Shown in pieces: positions 1 to 10,637 of a DNA stretch of 64,000 nucleotides. Position 1 is the stretch's first letter. Every line of letters begins with the position of its first letter. A model generated the notes under the pieces. That model searched no databases, had not been told where the DNA came from, and saw only the letters and a list, made by a program, of their open reading frames with translations. The DNA lies in assembly GCF_002939885.1 (NCBI RefSeq), contig NZ_MDED01000006.1:1-64000 (forward strand), in the 5' to 3' direction. The position numbers and the translations under genes were made by a program. The DNA comes from Xanthomonas cucurbitae (GTDB taxonomy: Bacteria > Pseudomonadota > Gammaproteobacteria > Xanthomonadales > Xanthomonadaceae).

Positions 1-54
1 GCACCGAACGAAGCTTCCCCAGAGTCGTCAAGAACCGCGCTTCGAAGTTCCCAA

Positions 55-88
55 CGAAAAATGCCAATCAGCGTTAACTGACTGGCAT
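55..88 (-). terminator. Rho-independent terminator after pilQ
   Basis: Inverted repeat at 61-71 and 78-88 (11-bp arms, one G-U wobble on the minus strand, 6-nt loop). On the minus strand it is followed by TTTTCGTT. It lies 36 bp beyond the pilQ stop and would end the pilM-Q transcript. Bases 1-54 show nothing recognisable. Confidence 0.75.
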
Positions 89-124
89 TGCGCTGACGCG
101 GCCTTTTCCTCTCAACCGATACCC

Positions 125-2089
125 TCAGCGCGTAGCACTTGCAACCCGCAGGACCTTGGGCGTCACGAACACCAGCAGCTCGGCTTTCTCCTTGCTGCGA
201 CCACGCTTCTTGAACAGATTCCCCAGAAAGGGAATGTCGCCCAGGAACGGCACCTTGGAAACGCTTTCGCGGTCGGTGAACTCGTAGACACCACCGATCA
301 CCACGGTCTCGCCATCACCGACCAGGACTGCCGTATTGACCTCACGGCGATTGATTTCCGGCACGGTGCCGTATTGCGGCAGATTGATGAAACGTGCCAC
401 CTCGTCCTTCTTGACGTTCATATTCAAGAAAACGCGATTATCGTTGGTGATCGTCGGAGTGACCTTCAGCTCGAGCAGGACTTCCTTGAACTGCACGTTG
501 GCCTGCGATCCACCGCCCGCCACGCCCGCTCCACTGATGGTGACGTAACCGATCTCGCGGCCTTGCTTGATGACGCCCTCGCGTTGGTTGGCGGTCACGA
601 TGCGCGGGTTGGACACCACTTCGCCCCGGCCTTCTTCCTGCATCGCAGACAACTCGATATCCAGGTTGAAATTGGAGCCTAGCAGCGTGTACGCCAAACC
701 AGCGGCCCGGTTATTGGTAAATCCGCTGGCTCCCAGATCGATGTTCAATCCCGAAGGGAACAGGAATGCAGGAATCGTGTTGCTGGTTCCCGGCGTCGTC
801 GGGGTCGCCGTGTTGGCAAGCTCATTGGCACGCTGCGCCGAGGTGTTCTTGTAGTTCACCACGCTTTCAAGCGAGCCGCTCAAAATGCCGCGACCGGTGG
901 CACCGGAAATGCCGAACCGCGCACCCAGGTCACGCGCGAACGTATCGGTCGCGATCACGATCCGGCTTTCGATCAACACCTGATCCACCGGACGGTCGAT
1001 ATGCGAGATCAGCTCGCGCATCTGCGCGACCTTCTTCGGGATATCGCTGATCATCAGGGTATTGGTGCGCTCGTCGGCCACCAGACGGCCACGCGGCGAC
1101 AGGAAACCATTGTCCTGCTGGCCTGCCCCGCCCTGCCCACCTTGACCACCGCCACCACCGCCGCCGCCGATTCCCTTGGCCTCGGTCAGCGCTTTGAAGA
1201 TCACCGCCGCGTTGTGGTAGTTGATCTGCACATAATCGGTAATCAGGTCCTCGCGATTCTCGATCGCGATGCGGGCGTCCTCCTTGTCCTGCTCGAACTT
1301 GGCCAGCTCCGGCTGCGGAGCGACCCACACCACGCCGCCGTCGCGACGCTTGTCCAGGCCCTTGGCACGCAGCACGATGTCCAGCGCCTGGTCCCACGGC
1401 ACGTTCATCAGGCGCAGGGTCACGTTGCCCTGCACGGTGTCGGAGGCGACGATGTTGAGGTTGGATTCTTCGGCGATGAGCTGCAGCACGGTGCGCACCG
1501 GCACGTCCTGGAAGTTGAACGTCACCGGGCGGCCGCTGTAGCCGCGCGCCGCGATCTGCGCGGCCTCCTGGGTCACCGCCGCCGGGCTGACGCCGCCCAT
1601 GGCCGGCTGGCCCTTGCGCGGGCTGATCTCGACCACGTATTCGTTACCGGTCTGGTAGGCCAGCGAATCGAATGCACCCTTGGTGGACAGCACCAGTTGC
1701 GAGCCGGAGCCGGACGGCTTGACCTCAACGCGCTGCACCGGAGTGGCGAAATCGGTGACATTGAGCGGCCGCTGCAGTTCGGCGGGCAGCTTGGCGTTGC
1801 TGATGTCCACCAGCACGGTGTCGCCCTGGGTCCGCAGGTCGGGGCTGGCGCCCTGGCCGTCGAACTGCAGGATCAGGCGGCCAGCACCGTCGTCACCGCG
1901 TTTGAAGTCGATTTTGGAGACGGCCAGGCTTGCCGGAGCGGTCCTGGCCGGTTCCTGTGCAGGCGAAGCCAGCGCGGTGGCCGCGAATGCGCTGCCACTG
2001 GCCAGCGCCAGCGCGAACCCCAGCGCGCAGGCCCGGAGCGTGGCGTGGCGCCGAACCGGACGCAGCCGCTGGGCATTGGAAAACGTCAT
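125..2089 (-). CDS. pilQ: Type IV pilus secretin PilQ
   Basis: Outer-membrane secretin through which the type IV pilus is extruded. The 654-residue protein starts with a signal peptide (basic MTFSNAQRLRPVRRH, then a hydrophobic stretch ending ASGSAFA). AMIN-type domains follow at roughly 50-190, for septal or peptidoglycan binding. Then come the short secretin N domain, a Gly-rich loop around residues 307-325, and the C-terminal secretin beta-barrel ending VTPKVLRV. The start at 2089 is preferred over one 90 bp upstream, because only this start places the signal peptide at the N-terminus and it leaves pilP intact (19-bp gap). Last gene of pilMNOPQ, followed by a terminator. The Gly tract is low-complexity and may vary in length between strains. 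Confidence 0.95.
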   Translation of the reverse strand: MTFSNAQRLRPVRRHATLRACALGFALALASGSAFAATALASPAQEPARTAPASLAVSKIDFKRGDDGAGRLILQFDGQGASPDLRTQGDTVLVDISNAKLPAELQRPLNVTDFATPVQRVEVKPSGSGSQLVLSTKGAFDSLAYQTGNEYVVEISPRKGQPAMGGVSPAAVTQEAAQIAARGYSGRPVTFNFQDVPVRTVLQLIAEESNLNIVASDTVQGNVTLRLMNVPWDQALDIVLRAKGLDKRRDGGVVWVAPQPELAKFEQDKEDARIAIENREDLITDYVQINYHNAAVIFKALTEAKGIGGGGGGGGQGGQGGAGQQDNGFLSPRGRLVADERTNTLMISDIPKKVAQMRELISHIDRPVDQVLIESRIVIATDTFARDLGARFGISGATGRGILSGSLESVVNYKNTSAQRANELANTATPTTPGTSNTIPAFLFPSGLNIDLGASGFTNNRAAGLAYTLLGSNFNLDIELSAMQEEGRGEVVSNPRIVTANQREGVIKQGREIGYVTISGAGVAGGGSQANVQFKEVLLELKVTPTITNDNRVFLNMNVKKDEVARFINLPQYGTVPEINRREVNTAVLVGDGETVVIGGVYEFTDRESVSKVPFLGDIPFLGNLFKKRGRSKEKAELLVFVTPKVLRVASATR

Positions 2090-2108
2090 CGTGCTATCCC
2101 CTATCACT

Positions 2109-2642
2109 TTATTGATCCTCCAGTGCGAGTGCGGCCGGCCGTTCAAGCCATCCACCCGCACCGTCCGGCACCAGTTCAATCAGCTCGATGCGGTCTTCGT
2201 AGACCCCGGTCACCCGGCCATCGCTCTGTCCCAGATACACACCCGGCCGCACCCGGTAGGTCACCTTGTCCGGCGCCATGACCAGCGCGATCAGACCCGA
2301 CCCACCCCCGATGGTCCCCACCATGTCAAGGGCGTCGAGCGGAAAGGCTTCCAACGGCTCCTTGCGCCGGTTCGGGTCCGGTCGCGTCCCGTTGCCGCCT
2401 TCCGCACTGACCCAGGCATCGCTGAACGGGTCACGCATCGACTGCGCTGCGTATTCGAACGTCTCGAACTGCTGCATCACCGGCAGCGGTTCCAGCGGCG
2501 GCGCAGGACGCGCGCGCACCTCGGCCACCCAGGCTTCCAGATTGGGCGCATCACCGGGCGTGCTGGTGATGCTCCGGCTGCACGCCGGCAATACTGCAAT
2601 TAGCGCCACGCAGGACAGGATCTTGAGCAATTTCATGGTCAT
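2109..2642 (-). CDS. pilP: Type IV pilus assembly lipoprotein PilP
   Basis: Inner-membrane lipoprotein that links the PilMNO alignment complex to the periplasmic domains of the secretin PilQ. The 177-residue protein has a lipoprotein signal peptide with lipobox VLPAC (lipidated Cys21). A flexible linker follows, then a compact C-terminal domain containing the segment SGLIALVMAPDKVTYRVRPG. The start overlaps the pilO stop by 4 nt (ATGA), showing translational coupling. A second ATG two codons later (2636) is equally possible. Sits in the expected place between pilO and pilQ. Confidence 0.93.
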   Translation of the reverse strand: MTMKLLKILSCVALIAVLPACSRSITSTPGDAPNLEAWVAEVRARPAPPLEPLPVMQQFETFEYAAQSMRDPFSDAWVSAEGGNGTRPDPNRRKEPLEAFPLDALDMVGTIGGGSGLIALVMAPDKVTYRVRPGVYLGQSDGRVTGVYEDRIELIELVPDGAGGWLERPAALALEDQ

Positions 2643-3304
2643 TGGCCGCCCTTCTTCGCCGCGTCGGCCGTCGCCTTCTCCTGCTCGGCCATTTCCTCAT
2701 CGTCCAGATAACGATAGGTCTTGACCGTGCCGGACAATTCCAGCGCGCCGCGCGCAGTGATGCCGGCCTTGGCATCCCTGGGCTTGAGGTTGATGTCGTG
2801 CATGGTCAGGATCACCACGCGCGGCAGCGAGGCCACACCGCTGACGAAGGCGCCGAACTGGTGATAGCTGCCCACCATGCGCAGGGCGATCGGCTTCTCG
2901 GCGTAGAACTCCTTCGGCGATTCCGGACCCGGCTGGAACAGCTCGTTGGACAGGCCGCTGGACAGCGCGGTCTGCGAGATGTCGATGATGAGGTCCGGCA
3001 TTTCGGTCTTGCTGGGCAGCTGGCGCAGCATCTGCTGCAGCACCTGCTCCATCTGCGCGAGCTGCTGCTTGAGCGGCTCCAGGTTGACCGCACGGCCCTG
3101 CTGGGTCTCGAACTCGGTGCGCAGCTGGGATTCGGTGCCTTCCAGGCCTTCCAGCTCATCGCGCTTGCTGCTGATGAGCAGGAACCAGGCCAGCACCATG
3201 ATGAACAGGCCCACGACCACGCAGAACACGATGCGCGCCTGCTGCGGCCAGCCGCCGATGTTGTTGAAATCCAGATCGCTGAGCTTGAATGATTTCTTAC
3301 TCAT
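2639..3304 (-). CDS. pilO: Type IV pilus inner-membrane protein PilO
   Basis: Bitopic inner-membrane protein that forms heterodimers with PilN and contacts PilP in the pilus alignment complex. The 221-residue protein has a short cytoplasmic N-terminus, one transmembrane helix (about residues 24-45, RIVFCVVVGLFIMVLAWFLL), a coiled-coil segment (about 50-100) and a ferredoxin-like periplasmic domain. The C-terminus is charged and Ala/Lys-rich. Both ends overlap neighbours by 4 nt (ATGA with pilN and with pilP), as expected for coupled translation of subunits needed in fixed ratio. Confidence 0.93.
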   Translation of the reverse strand: MSKKSFKLSDLDFNNIGGWPQQARIVFCVVVGLFIMVLAWFLLISSKRDELEGLEGTESQLRTEFETQQGRAVNLEPLKQQLAQMEQVLQQMLRQLPSKTEMPDLIIDISQTALSSGLSNELFQPGPESPKEFYAEKPIALRMVGSYHQFGAFVSGVASLPRVVILTMHDINLKPRDAKAGITARGALELSGTVKTYRYLDDEEMAEQEKATADAAKKGGQ

Positions 3305-4037
3305 GACGCCGCCCCCTCCTGCGGCCGGGTGGCTTGCGCCGGTGCAGGCGCTGCGGGTGTCGGCGCCGGTGTGGCGGCAGGTGCCGGTGCAGCGCCCGCT
3401 GGCGTTGCACCGGGTGCCTGCCCGTCGACCGGCGCCGTCCCGTTCTTGTCGGCCTCGTTCGGATTGGCCAGCTTGACCTTCAGCGTGAACACATACGGCA
3501 GCGCCTTGGTCTCCACCGACGCGGCGGCGGGCTGGCCGGCGGCCTTGTCCTGGCTCTTGGCCTCGATGATCGACAGGTCCGGGCTGGTCATCCAGCCCGA
3601 GCCCTCCAGGTTGCGCATGTAGGTACTGACGCGCGCATTGGATTGCGAGCGGCCTTCCAGGGTCAGGATGTCGCCATCCTGCTTGACGTTGGTGAGCGCC
3701 ACGCCATCGGGAATGGTGCGCACCAGCGAATCGAACAGGTGCACCATCTGCGAGCGGTTGGCCTGCAGCTCCTCGATGACCTTCTTGCGGGCCAGCAGGC
3801 GGTCTTTCTTCTTGTCGAGTTCCTTGATCTCTTCGTTCTGCGCCTTGACCTTCTCGATCTCGGCGGTCAGGAACGCATTGCGCTCGGTCTGGCCGCTGAT
3901 CTGCGCGTCGTAGTAGAACCAGATCAACGCCGACAACAGCACCCCGCCCAGCGCGGCGAAGCCCAGCATCGAATAGAACTCGCGCTCGCGCGCCTTCCTG
4001 CGCTCAGCGCGCCAGGGCAACAGGTTGATTCTTGCCA

Positions 4038-4038
<1 letters not shown>
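3301..4038 (-). CDS. pilN: Type IV pilus inner-membrane protein PilN
   Basis: Partner of PilO and PilM. The N-terminus MARINLLPWRAERR carries the conserved INLLPWR motif that inserts into the PilM groove. A transmembrane helix (about 23-44), a coiled coil (about 50-100) and a periplasmic ferredoxin-like domain follow. The last roughly 50 residues of 245 are an Ala/Pro-rich tail (APAATPAPTPAAPAPAQ) that is low-complexity and probably disordered. The start overlaps the pilM stop by 1 nt and the end overlaps pilO by 4 nt. Confidence 0.93.
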
Positions 4039-5172
<1,134 letters not shown>

Positions 5173-5310
5173 GCCCCTCACGCGCAAGGCAATGACCCCG
5201 CGAGCGTGACCCCAGTGCCGTCTTCTGCGATCCCCAGAGTTCGGCCCCAGCCAAACTCGGCGTCATCTATACTCTGTGGCCAAGAAATCTGCAATCGGAA
5301 TCTCTCGTAC

Positions 5311-7737
5311 ATGCCCCGTATTCGCCGTTGGCTGGGCTGGATCCTGGCCGCGCTCGTCGTGCTCGCCCTGCTTGGCGCCATTGCCGCTGGCGGCCTGTAC
5401 TACGCCATTTCATCGAAGTTGCCCGACGTACAGTCCCTCAAGCAGGTTGAACTGCAGGAGCCGATGTACGTCTACGCCAGCGACGGCCGCCTGATGGCCG
5501 TCTATGGCGAAACCCGGCGCTACCCGGTCCAGATCAAGGAGGTTCCGCTGCGCCTGAAGCAGGCCTTCCTGGCAACCGAGGACGCGCGCTTCTACGAGCA
5601 TGGGGGCGTGGACTACAAGGGCATTGGCCGCGCGATCTGGCTGCTGGCCACCACCGACGCCAAGCGCGTACCCGGCGGCTCGACCATCACCCAGCAGGTG
5701 GCGCGGCAGTTCTTCCTCAACTCCGAATACAGCTATACCCGCAAGCTGGCCGAGATCCTGCTGGCGCGCAAGATCGAAAGCGAGCTGAGCAAGGACGAGA
5801 TCTTCGAGCTGTACCTCAACAAGAGCTTCTTCGGCAATCGCGCCTACGGCGTGGGAGCTGCGGCCGAGTATTACTACGGCAAGAAGATGGACGCGTTGAG
5901 CCTGGACGAGATGGCCTCGCTGGCCGGCATCCCCAAGTTCCCCTCCAGCGGCAATCCGATCAGCAACCCGGAGCGCGCGCGAGAACGGCGCGACTATTAC
6001 GTGCTGCAGCGCATGGCCGAGCTGGGCTTCGTCAGCCAGGCCGAAGCCGACGCCGCCAAGGCCGTGCCGATGCACGCCAAGCCGCACGAGCCGCCGGTGC
6101 AGGTGTACGCACCCTACGTGACCGAACTGGTGCGCCAGGAGATGATCGCCAAGTACGGTGGCGACGTGCTCAACAAGGGCTACCACGTCACCACCACCAT
6201 CGATGCCACCCTGCAGACCGGTGCCGACGCGGCGATCAGCGAAGGTCTGCGCCTGTACGACCACCGGCATGGCTGGCACGGGGTGGAGCAGCACTTCGAG
6301 GTGGCCGCCGATGCCGATGCCGCCGCGTTGGCCAAGCATCTGTCCGGCGTCTTCATCCAGGGCGGGCTGCGCCCGGTGATCGTGGCGCGCACCAACCCCG
6401 ATGGCGGCGTCACCGTCGTGCAGCACGACAAGACCGAACTCACCCTGCCTGCCTCGGCCAGCCGCTGGACCAGCAAGACCCCGGCCAAGCTGCTGACCCG
6501 CGGCGACCTGACCCGCATCCGCGCCGACGAAAAAGACGGCGAGTGGATCATCGACCAGCTACCGCGCGGCCAGGCGGCCCTGGTGTCGCTGGACGCCAAC
6601 AGCGGCGCACTGCGCGCGTTGGTCGGCGGTTTCAGCTTCGCCGGCAACAAGTTCAACCGCGCCACCCAGGCGCGCCGCCAGCCGGGCTCCAGCTTTAAGC
6701 CGTTCGTGTACGCGGCCGCCTTCGAGAAGGGCTTCAACCCAGCCTCGATCGTACTGGATGCGCCGGTGGTGTTCCGCGACCGCCGCGGCAAGACCTGGTC
6801 GCCGCAGAACGACGGCGGCGGCTTCCGTGGCCCGATGCGCCTGCGCGAAGCGCTGGTGCAGTCGCGCAATCTGGTCTCGGTGCGCCTGCTGGACGCCATC
6901 GGTGTCGATTTCGCCCGCAAGTACATCAGCCAGTTCGGCTTCCAGGAGGCCGAGCTGCCGCCCAACCTGTCGATGTCGCTGGGCACCGCGTCGCTGACGC
7001 CGCTGTCGGTGGCGCGTGGCTACGCGGCGTTCGCCAATGGCGGCTCGCGCGTGGACACCTGGATCGTGGATGAGGTCAGGGACCGCGACGGCAACCTCAT
7101 CTTCAAGGAAGTGCCGGCGGTGGCATGCCGCACCTGCGCTCTGCAAGGCGGCAACGTCGCACCGGTGAGCCAGGTGGTGGACGGCTTCAACTTCGGCGCG
7201 CAGGCAGCGGCTACGCCGCCCGCCCCGGCCGCCAATGCCGCACCGGCATCGGCGCAGGCCACCCCCGCGGCGACGGCGGAGACCAAGATTGCCCCCCGCG
7301 CCATCGACGAGCGCACCGCCTACCAATTGGTGTCGATGATGCGCGACGTGGTCCAGCGCGGCACCGGCACCGCCGCCAAGGTGTTGGGCCGTGAGGACGT
7401 GGGCGGCAAGACCGGCTCGACCAATGACCACCGCGACGCCTGGTTCTCCGGCTTCGGCGGTCCGTATGCCACCACCGTGTGGGTCGGCCGCGACGACTTC
7501 CGCTCGCTGGGCTACCGCGAGTACGGCGGCAAGGCGGCCTTGCCGATCTGGATCGACTACATGCGCGTGGCGTTGAAGGACAAGCCGATCGCCGCCAACG
7601 ATCCGCCCGATGGCATGACCCAGGCCACCATCAACGGCGCAGTCGAGTGGGTGAAGAACGAGGACCTGGATCGCCTGCAGGATTACGACTACGGCTTGCA
7701 GGAACAGCAGGACGAGAAGGCGTTCGATATTTTTTAA
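5311..7737 (+). CDS. mrcA: Penicillin-binding protein 1A, bifunctional transglycosylase/transpeptidase
   Basis: Class A PBP that polymerises lipid II and cross-links peptidoglycan. The 808-residue protein has an N-terminal membrane anchor (about 8-33). The GT51 transglycosylase follows with [13 protein letters not shown] and [14 protein letters not shown], then an OB-like insert typical of PBP1A. The transpeptidase carries SSFK (about residue 460), SRN and KTGS. An Ala/Pro-rich insert ([19 protein letters not shown]) lies before the KTG motif and is probably a disordered loop. ATG at 5311 is chosen because it places the anchor at the N-terminus. Divergent from pilM, the usual pairing in gammaproteobacteria. 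Confidence 0.95.
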   Translation: MPRIRRWLGWILAALVVLALLGAIAAGGLYYAISSKLPDVQSLKQVELQEPMYVYASDGRLMAVYGETRRYPVQIKEVPLRLKQAFLATEDARFYEHGGVDYKGIGRAIWLLATTDAKRVPGGSTITQQVARQFFLNSEYSYTRKLAEILLARKIESELSKDEIFELYLNKSFFGNRAYGVGAAAEYYYGKKMDALSLDEMASLAGIPKFPSSGNPISNPERARERRDYYVLQRMAELGFVSQAEADAAKAVPMHAKPHEPPVQVYAPYVTELVRQEMIAKYGGDVLNKGYHVTTTIDATLQTGADAAISEGLRLYDHRHGWHGVEQHFEVAADADAAALAKHLSGVFIQGGLRPVIVARTNPDGGVTVVQHDKTELTLPASASRWTSKTPAKLLTRGDLTRIRADEKDGEWIIDQLPRGQAALVSLDANSGALRALVGGFSFAGNKFNRATQARRQPGSSFKPFVYAAAFEKGFNPASIVLDAPVVFRDRRGKTWSPQNDGGGFRGPMRLREALVQSRNLVSVRLLDAIGVDFARKYISQFGFQEAELPPNLSMSLGTASLTPLSVARGYAAFANGGSRVDTWIVDEVRDRDGNLIFKEVPAVACRTCALQGGNVAPVSQVVDGFNFGAQAAATPPAPAANAAPASAQATPAATAETKIAPRAIDERTAYQLVSMMRDVVQRGTGTAAKVLGREDVGGKTGSTNDHRDAWFSGFGGPYATTVWVGRDDFRSLGYREYGGKAALPIWIDYMRVALKDKPIAANDPPDGMTQATINGAVEWVKNEDLDRLQDYDYGLQEQQDEKAFDIF

Positions 7738-7740
7738 GGG

Positions 7741-7773
7741 CTGGGATTCGGGATTCGGGAATGGGGAATCGGA
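7741..7773. repeat. Dispersed GGGATTCGGGA-type short repeat
   Basis: Tandem GGGATTCGG / GGAATGGGGAATCGG units directly after the mrcA stop. The same family recurs at 11577-11605, 11683-11710, 27706-27738, 27785-27820, 40436-40460, 51874-51978 and near 52046 and 59261, always between genes. The rest of the gap to 7981 shows no gene. Confidence 0.6.
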
Positions 7774-7981
7774 ACAGCGTGGCTGCTCCGGCTCCCCTTT
7801 TTCTTGGGCGGGTGAGGCAGGTGCAATGACGCGAACAGGCAGCTGCCGTTTGTGGCTGATTGCCTGATGGAGCGAGATCGGCAGTACGACGCGGTTCGTG
7901 CTCAACATGGCGCAACGCATTCGCCATGTCTTCATGTGGCTGTTGTAGAGTCGAACCCAGGTTCATCAGGGGAGCCGGGTC

Positions 7982-8629
7982 ATGCATCACGCACGCCAGC
8001 ACGCCGATACGCGCACCCGGGAACGCCGCCATCGGCTCGCCCATGAGGCCGCCAGATTGATGGCCGAAGGCGGTATCCGCGATTTCCACCAGGCCAAGCT
8101 CAAGGCCGCCAGCCGGCTCGGCATCCATGACGATGCTTCGCTGCCGCGCAATCGCGAGATCGAAGATGCCTTGCGCCAATATCAGCGCCTGTTCGCCGGC
8201 CCAGACCACACCATGCGGCTACGCCAGCGCCGCGAGGCGGCGTTGCGGGCGCTGGATTTCCTCAGCCGGTTCCAGCCGCGGCTGACCGGCCCGGTGCTGG
8301 AGGGCACTGCCGATGCGAATGCGCCCGTGCAGTTGCAGCTGCACAGCGACGATGCCGACGCAGTGCAACGCTTTCTGGAAGAACACCGCATTCCTGCCGA
8401 AGCGCGTACCCGCCGCCTGCGGCTGGACCGCGAGCGCAACGGCGAGTTTCCGGTGTGGCTGTTCAGTGCCGAAGACCTGAGCTTCGACCTGACTGTGCTG
8501 CCCTACGACGCCCTGCGCCAGGCACCGCTCTCGCAACTGGACGAAAAGCCGATGCCGCGCGCCTCGGCGGCGCAACTGCGGCAGCTGCTCGCCGAACAGG
8601 AGAGCGCCGCGTACCAGCAACGGGATTGA
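7982..8629 (+). CDS. Conserved hypothetical protein, nucleotidyltransferase-like in places
   Basis: Soluble 215-residue protein with no signal peptide or membrane segment. The N-terminal half is basic and helical (RTRERRHRLAHEAARLMAEGG, then RLRQRREAALRALDFL). The C-terminal half has the hydrophobic-acidic pattern FSAEDLSFDLTVLPYDALRQ, which recalls a metal-binding strand of nucleotidyltransferase folds, though I cannot confirm this. A good Shine-Dalgarno (GGGGAG) precedes ATG 7982. It is isolated between mrcA and the convergent gltA, so context gives no clue. Real-gene status is well supported by the RBS and codon pattern; the function is unknown. Confidence 0.7.
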   Translation: MHHARQHADTRTRERRHRLAHEAARLMAEGGIRDFHQAKLKAASRLGIHDDASLPRNREIEDALRQYQRLFAGPDHTMRLRQRREAALRALDFLSRFQPRLTGPVLEGTADANAPVQLQLHSDDADAVQRFLEEHRIPAEARTRRLRLDRERNGEFPVWLFSAEDLSFDLTVLPYDALRQAPLSQLDEKPMPRASAAQLRQLLAEQESAAYQQRD

Positions 8630-8744
8630 GCCCGCGCAAGCGCTCCCATTGCTGGGCGGGCCGTCGGCATTTATCCGGCGACTGCTCGCCAGGCTTTGCC
8701 AGCCGCGCTTGGCAAGCGCCCCGGTTTCAGTGACGGCAGCAGCC

Positions 8745-8774
8745 AAAAACGAAAACGCCCCGCAGTGCGGGGCG
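8745..8774 (-). terminator. Rho-independent terminator of gltA
   Basis: A perfect stem (CGCCCCGC-AGT-GCGGGGCG), followed on the minus strand by TTTTCGTTTTT, 28 bp after the gltA stop. On the plus strand it would serve only weakly for the convergent hypothetical gene. Confidence 0.85.
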
Positions 8775-8802
8775 CTGGTTTACGCAGCGAAACGTGAGTC
8801 GA

Positions 8803-10092
8803 TCAGCGCTTGGCGCTGTCGGTGTAGTCGCGCTTGTCGTAGCCGGTGTAGATCTGGCGGGGACGGCCGATCTTCATTTCCGGGTCCACCTGCTGTTCCA
8901 GCCAATGCGACACCCAGCCGGCGGTGCGGGCGATGGCGAACATCACAGTGAACATTTCCACCGGGATATTGAGCGCCTTGTAGATGATGCCCGAGTAGAA
9001 GTCGACGTTCGGGTACAGCTTGCGCTGCACGAAGTAGTCGTCCTTCAGCGCGGCCTCTTCCAGCTTCAGCGCCACTTCCAGCAGCGGGTCGTTGACACCC
9101 AGCTCGCCCAGCACCTTGTGGGTCATCTCGCGGATGATCTTGGCGCGCGGATCGAAGTTCTTGTAGACGCGGTGACCGAATCCCATCAGGCGGAACGAGG
9201 AGTTCTTGTCCTTGGCCTTGGCCACGGCCGACTCGACGTTATCGGCGGTGCCGATTTCTTCGAGCATCTTCAGCACCGCTTCGTTGGCGCCGCCGTGCGC
9301 CGGGCCCCACAGCGCGGTGATGCCCGCTGCGACCGATGCGTACGGGTTGGCGCCAGTCGAACCGACCAGACGCACGGTCGAGGTCGAGGCGTTCTGCTCG
9401 TGATCGGCGTGCAGGATGAACAGCAGATCCAGCGCCTTGGCCACGACCGGGTTGATCTCCAGCGGCTCGCTCGGCACTTCGAACATCATGTGCAGGAAGC
9501 GGTCGACGTAGTTCAGGTTGTTGCGCGGGTAGCGGATCGGCCAGCCGATCGAATAGCGGTACGCAGCAGCAGCCAGGGTCGGCACCTTGGCGATCAGACG
9601 GATGGCGGCCTGGCGGCGCTGTTCCGGATCGTTGAGGTCCAGGGTGTCGTGGTAGAACGCCGACAGCGAGGCGACCGAGCCGGCCAGCATGGCCATCGGG
9701 TGGGCGTCGTGGCGGAAACCGCCGAGGAAGTTCTTCAGCGACTCGTGCATCATCGTGTGATGCGTCACTTCGTGGTCGAACTTCTTGAATTCGTCCGCCG
9801 TCGGCAGTTCGCCGTTCATCAGCAGGTACGACACTTCCAGGAAGCTGGACTTCTCGGCCAGCTGCTCGATCGGGTAGCCGCGGTACAACAACACGCCATT
9901 GTCGCCATCGATGTAGGTGATGGCCGACTTGCAGCTGGCGGTGGCGGTGAAGCCCGAGTCGTAGGTGAACAGACCGGTTTCTTTGGTCAGCTTGGAAATA
10001 TCGACGCAGTCATTGCCCAGCGTGGGCTTGAGAACCGGCAGAACGACCGACGTGTCGCCGGCGTTGAGCGTGACCTGATCAAGATCGGACAC
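8803..10092 (-). CDS. gltA: Citrate synthase (type II)
   Basis: Condenses acetyl-CoA and oxaloacetate to citrate, the entry step of the TCA cycle. Family signatures are all present: [28 protein letters not shown] with the catalytic His, [14 protein letters not shown], and [11 protein letters not shown] near the C-terminus. A GTG start at 10092 is preferred because GAAGGAG lies 8 nt upstream. It yields 429 residues, the normal length for hexameric bacterial citrate synthase; a longer ATG form from 10161 adds an unusual N-terminus. Followed by a strong terminator. Confidence 0.96.
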   Translation of the reverse strand: MSDLDQVTLNAGDTSVVLPVLKPTLGNDCVDISKLTKETGLFTYDSGFTATASCKSAITYIDGDNGVLLYRGYPIEQLAEKSSFLEVSYLLMNGELPTADEFKKFDHEVTHHTMMHESLKNFLGGFRHDAHPMAMLAGSVASLSAFYHDTLDLNDPEQRRQAAIRLIAKVPTLAAAAYRYSIGWPIRYPRNNLNYVDRFLHMMFEVPSEPLEINPVVAKALDLLFILHADHEQNASTSTVRLVGSTGANPYASVAAGITALWGPAHGGANEAVLKMLEEIGTADNVESAVAKAKDKNSSFRLMGFGHRVYKNFDPRAKIIREMTHKVLGELGVNDPLLEVALKLEEAALKDDYFVQRKLYPNVDFYSGIIYKALNIPVEMFTVMFAIARTAGWVSHWLEQQVDPEMKIGRPRQIYTGYDKRDYTDSAKR

Positions 10093-10266
10093 TGTGTACG
10101 CTCCTTCAGTGGAAGGCGCCTGATCCCACATGGGCAGGCACGTGATGGAAGTCCAAGGCATCGCCTCGGATCACGTCATTATCGCACAGCAGCATTTTGG
10201 TCGTCGCTTGGACTGAAGTCGTAGACGCGCGTCGCAGGGGCGACGCAAACGAAGCGGCGGCAGGCC

Positions 10267-10298
10267 CAAAACAAACGGCCGCGCAGTGCGCGGCCGTT
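10267..10298 (-). terminator. Terminator of rpmE2
   Basis: Perfect 11-bp stem (AACGGCCGCGC / GCGCGGCCGTT, loop AGT, 10274-10298) with TTGTTTTGG on the minus strand, 25 bp after the rpmE2 stop. It separates rpmE2 from gltA. The gltA leader (10093-10266) holds no other clear element apart from a possible GATAAT. Confidence 0.8.
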
Positions 10299-10322
10299 GC
10301 TGGTACAGCCCGTCTTGCAGGC

Positions 10323-10565
10323 TTAGCGCCCGTAGCGCCTCTGGAACTTGTCGATCCGGCCGCCGGTGTCGATCACATTGTGCTTGCCGGTGTAGAACGG
10401 GTGCGACGCGGAGGAGATTTCCACCTTGATGAGCGGATATTCCTCGCCGTCCTCCCACATCACGGTATCCTTGGAGCTCATGGTGGATCGGGTCAGGATC
10501 TTGAAATCAGAGGTCACGTCGTGAAAGACGACCTCTTCGTAGTCGGGATGCACGTTATTTTTCAT
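10323..10565 (-). CDS. rpmE2: 50S ribosomal protein L31 type B
   Basis: 80-residue ribosomal protein of the L31 family ([19 protein letters not shown]..., ending [13 protein letters not shown]). It lacks the CxxC zinc-binding cysteines of type A L31, so it is the zinc-independent form. In other bacteria this paralogue replaces the zinc form under zinc limitation, often under Zur control; no Zur box was identified here. It has its own promoter and terminator, so it is a single-gene unit. Confidence 0.95.
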   Translation of the reverse strand: MKNNVHPDYEEVVFHDVTSDFKILTRSTMSSKDTVMWEDGEEYPLIKVEISSASHPFYTGKHNVIDTGGRIDKFQRRYGR

Positions 10566-10600
10566 GGGCTTGGCGCTCGGGCTGCCTGGATAAGCCGAGC

Positions 10601-10630
10601 ATTATAGCGACCTGCAGGCACCCTGCGCAA
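10601..10630 (-). promoter_or_regulatory. Sigma-70-type promoter of rpmE2
   Basis: On the minus strand a perfect TATAAT (10601-10606) is preceded, after an 18-bp spacer, by TTGCGC (10625-10630). It lies 36 bp upstream of the rpmE2 ATG, giving a leader of about 30 nt. Confidence 0.65.
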
Positions 10631-10637
10631 GGTGCCC

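Noticed and set aside
2090-2179. Longer N-terminus for PilQ
   Set aside because: It hides the signal peptide 30 residues inside and overlaps the pilP coding end.
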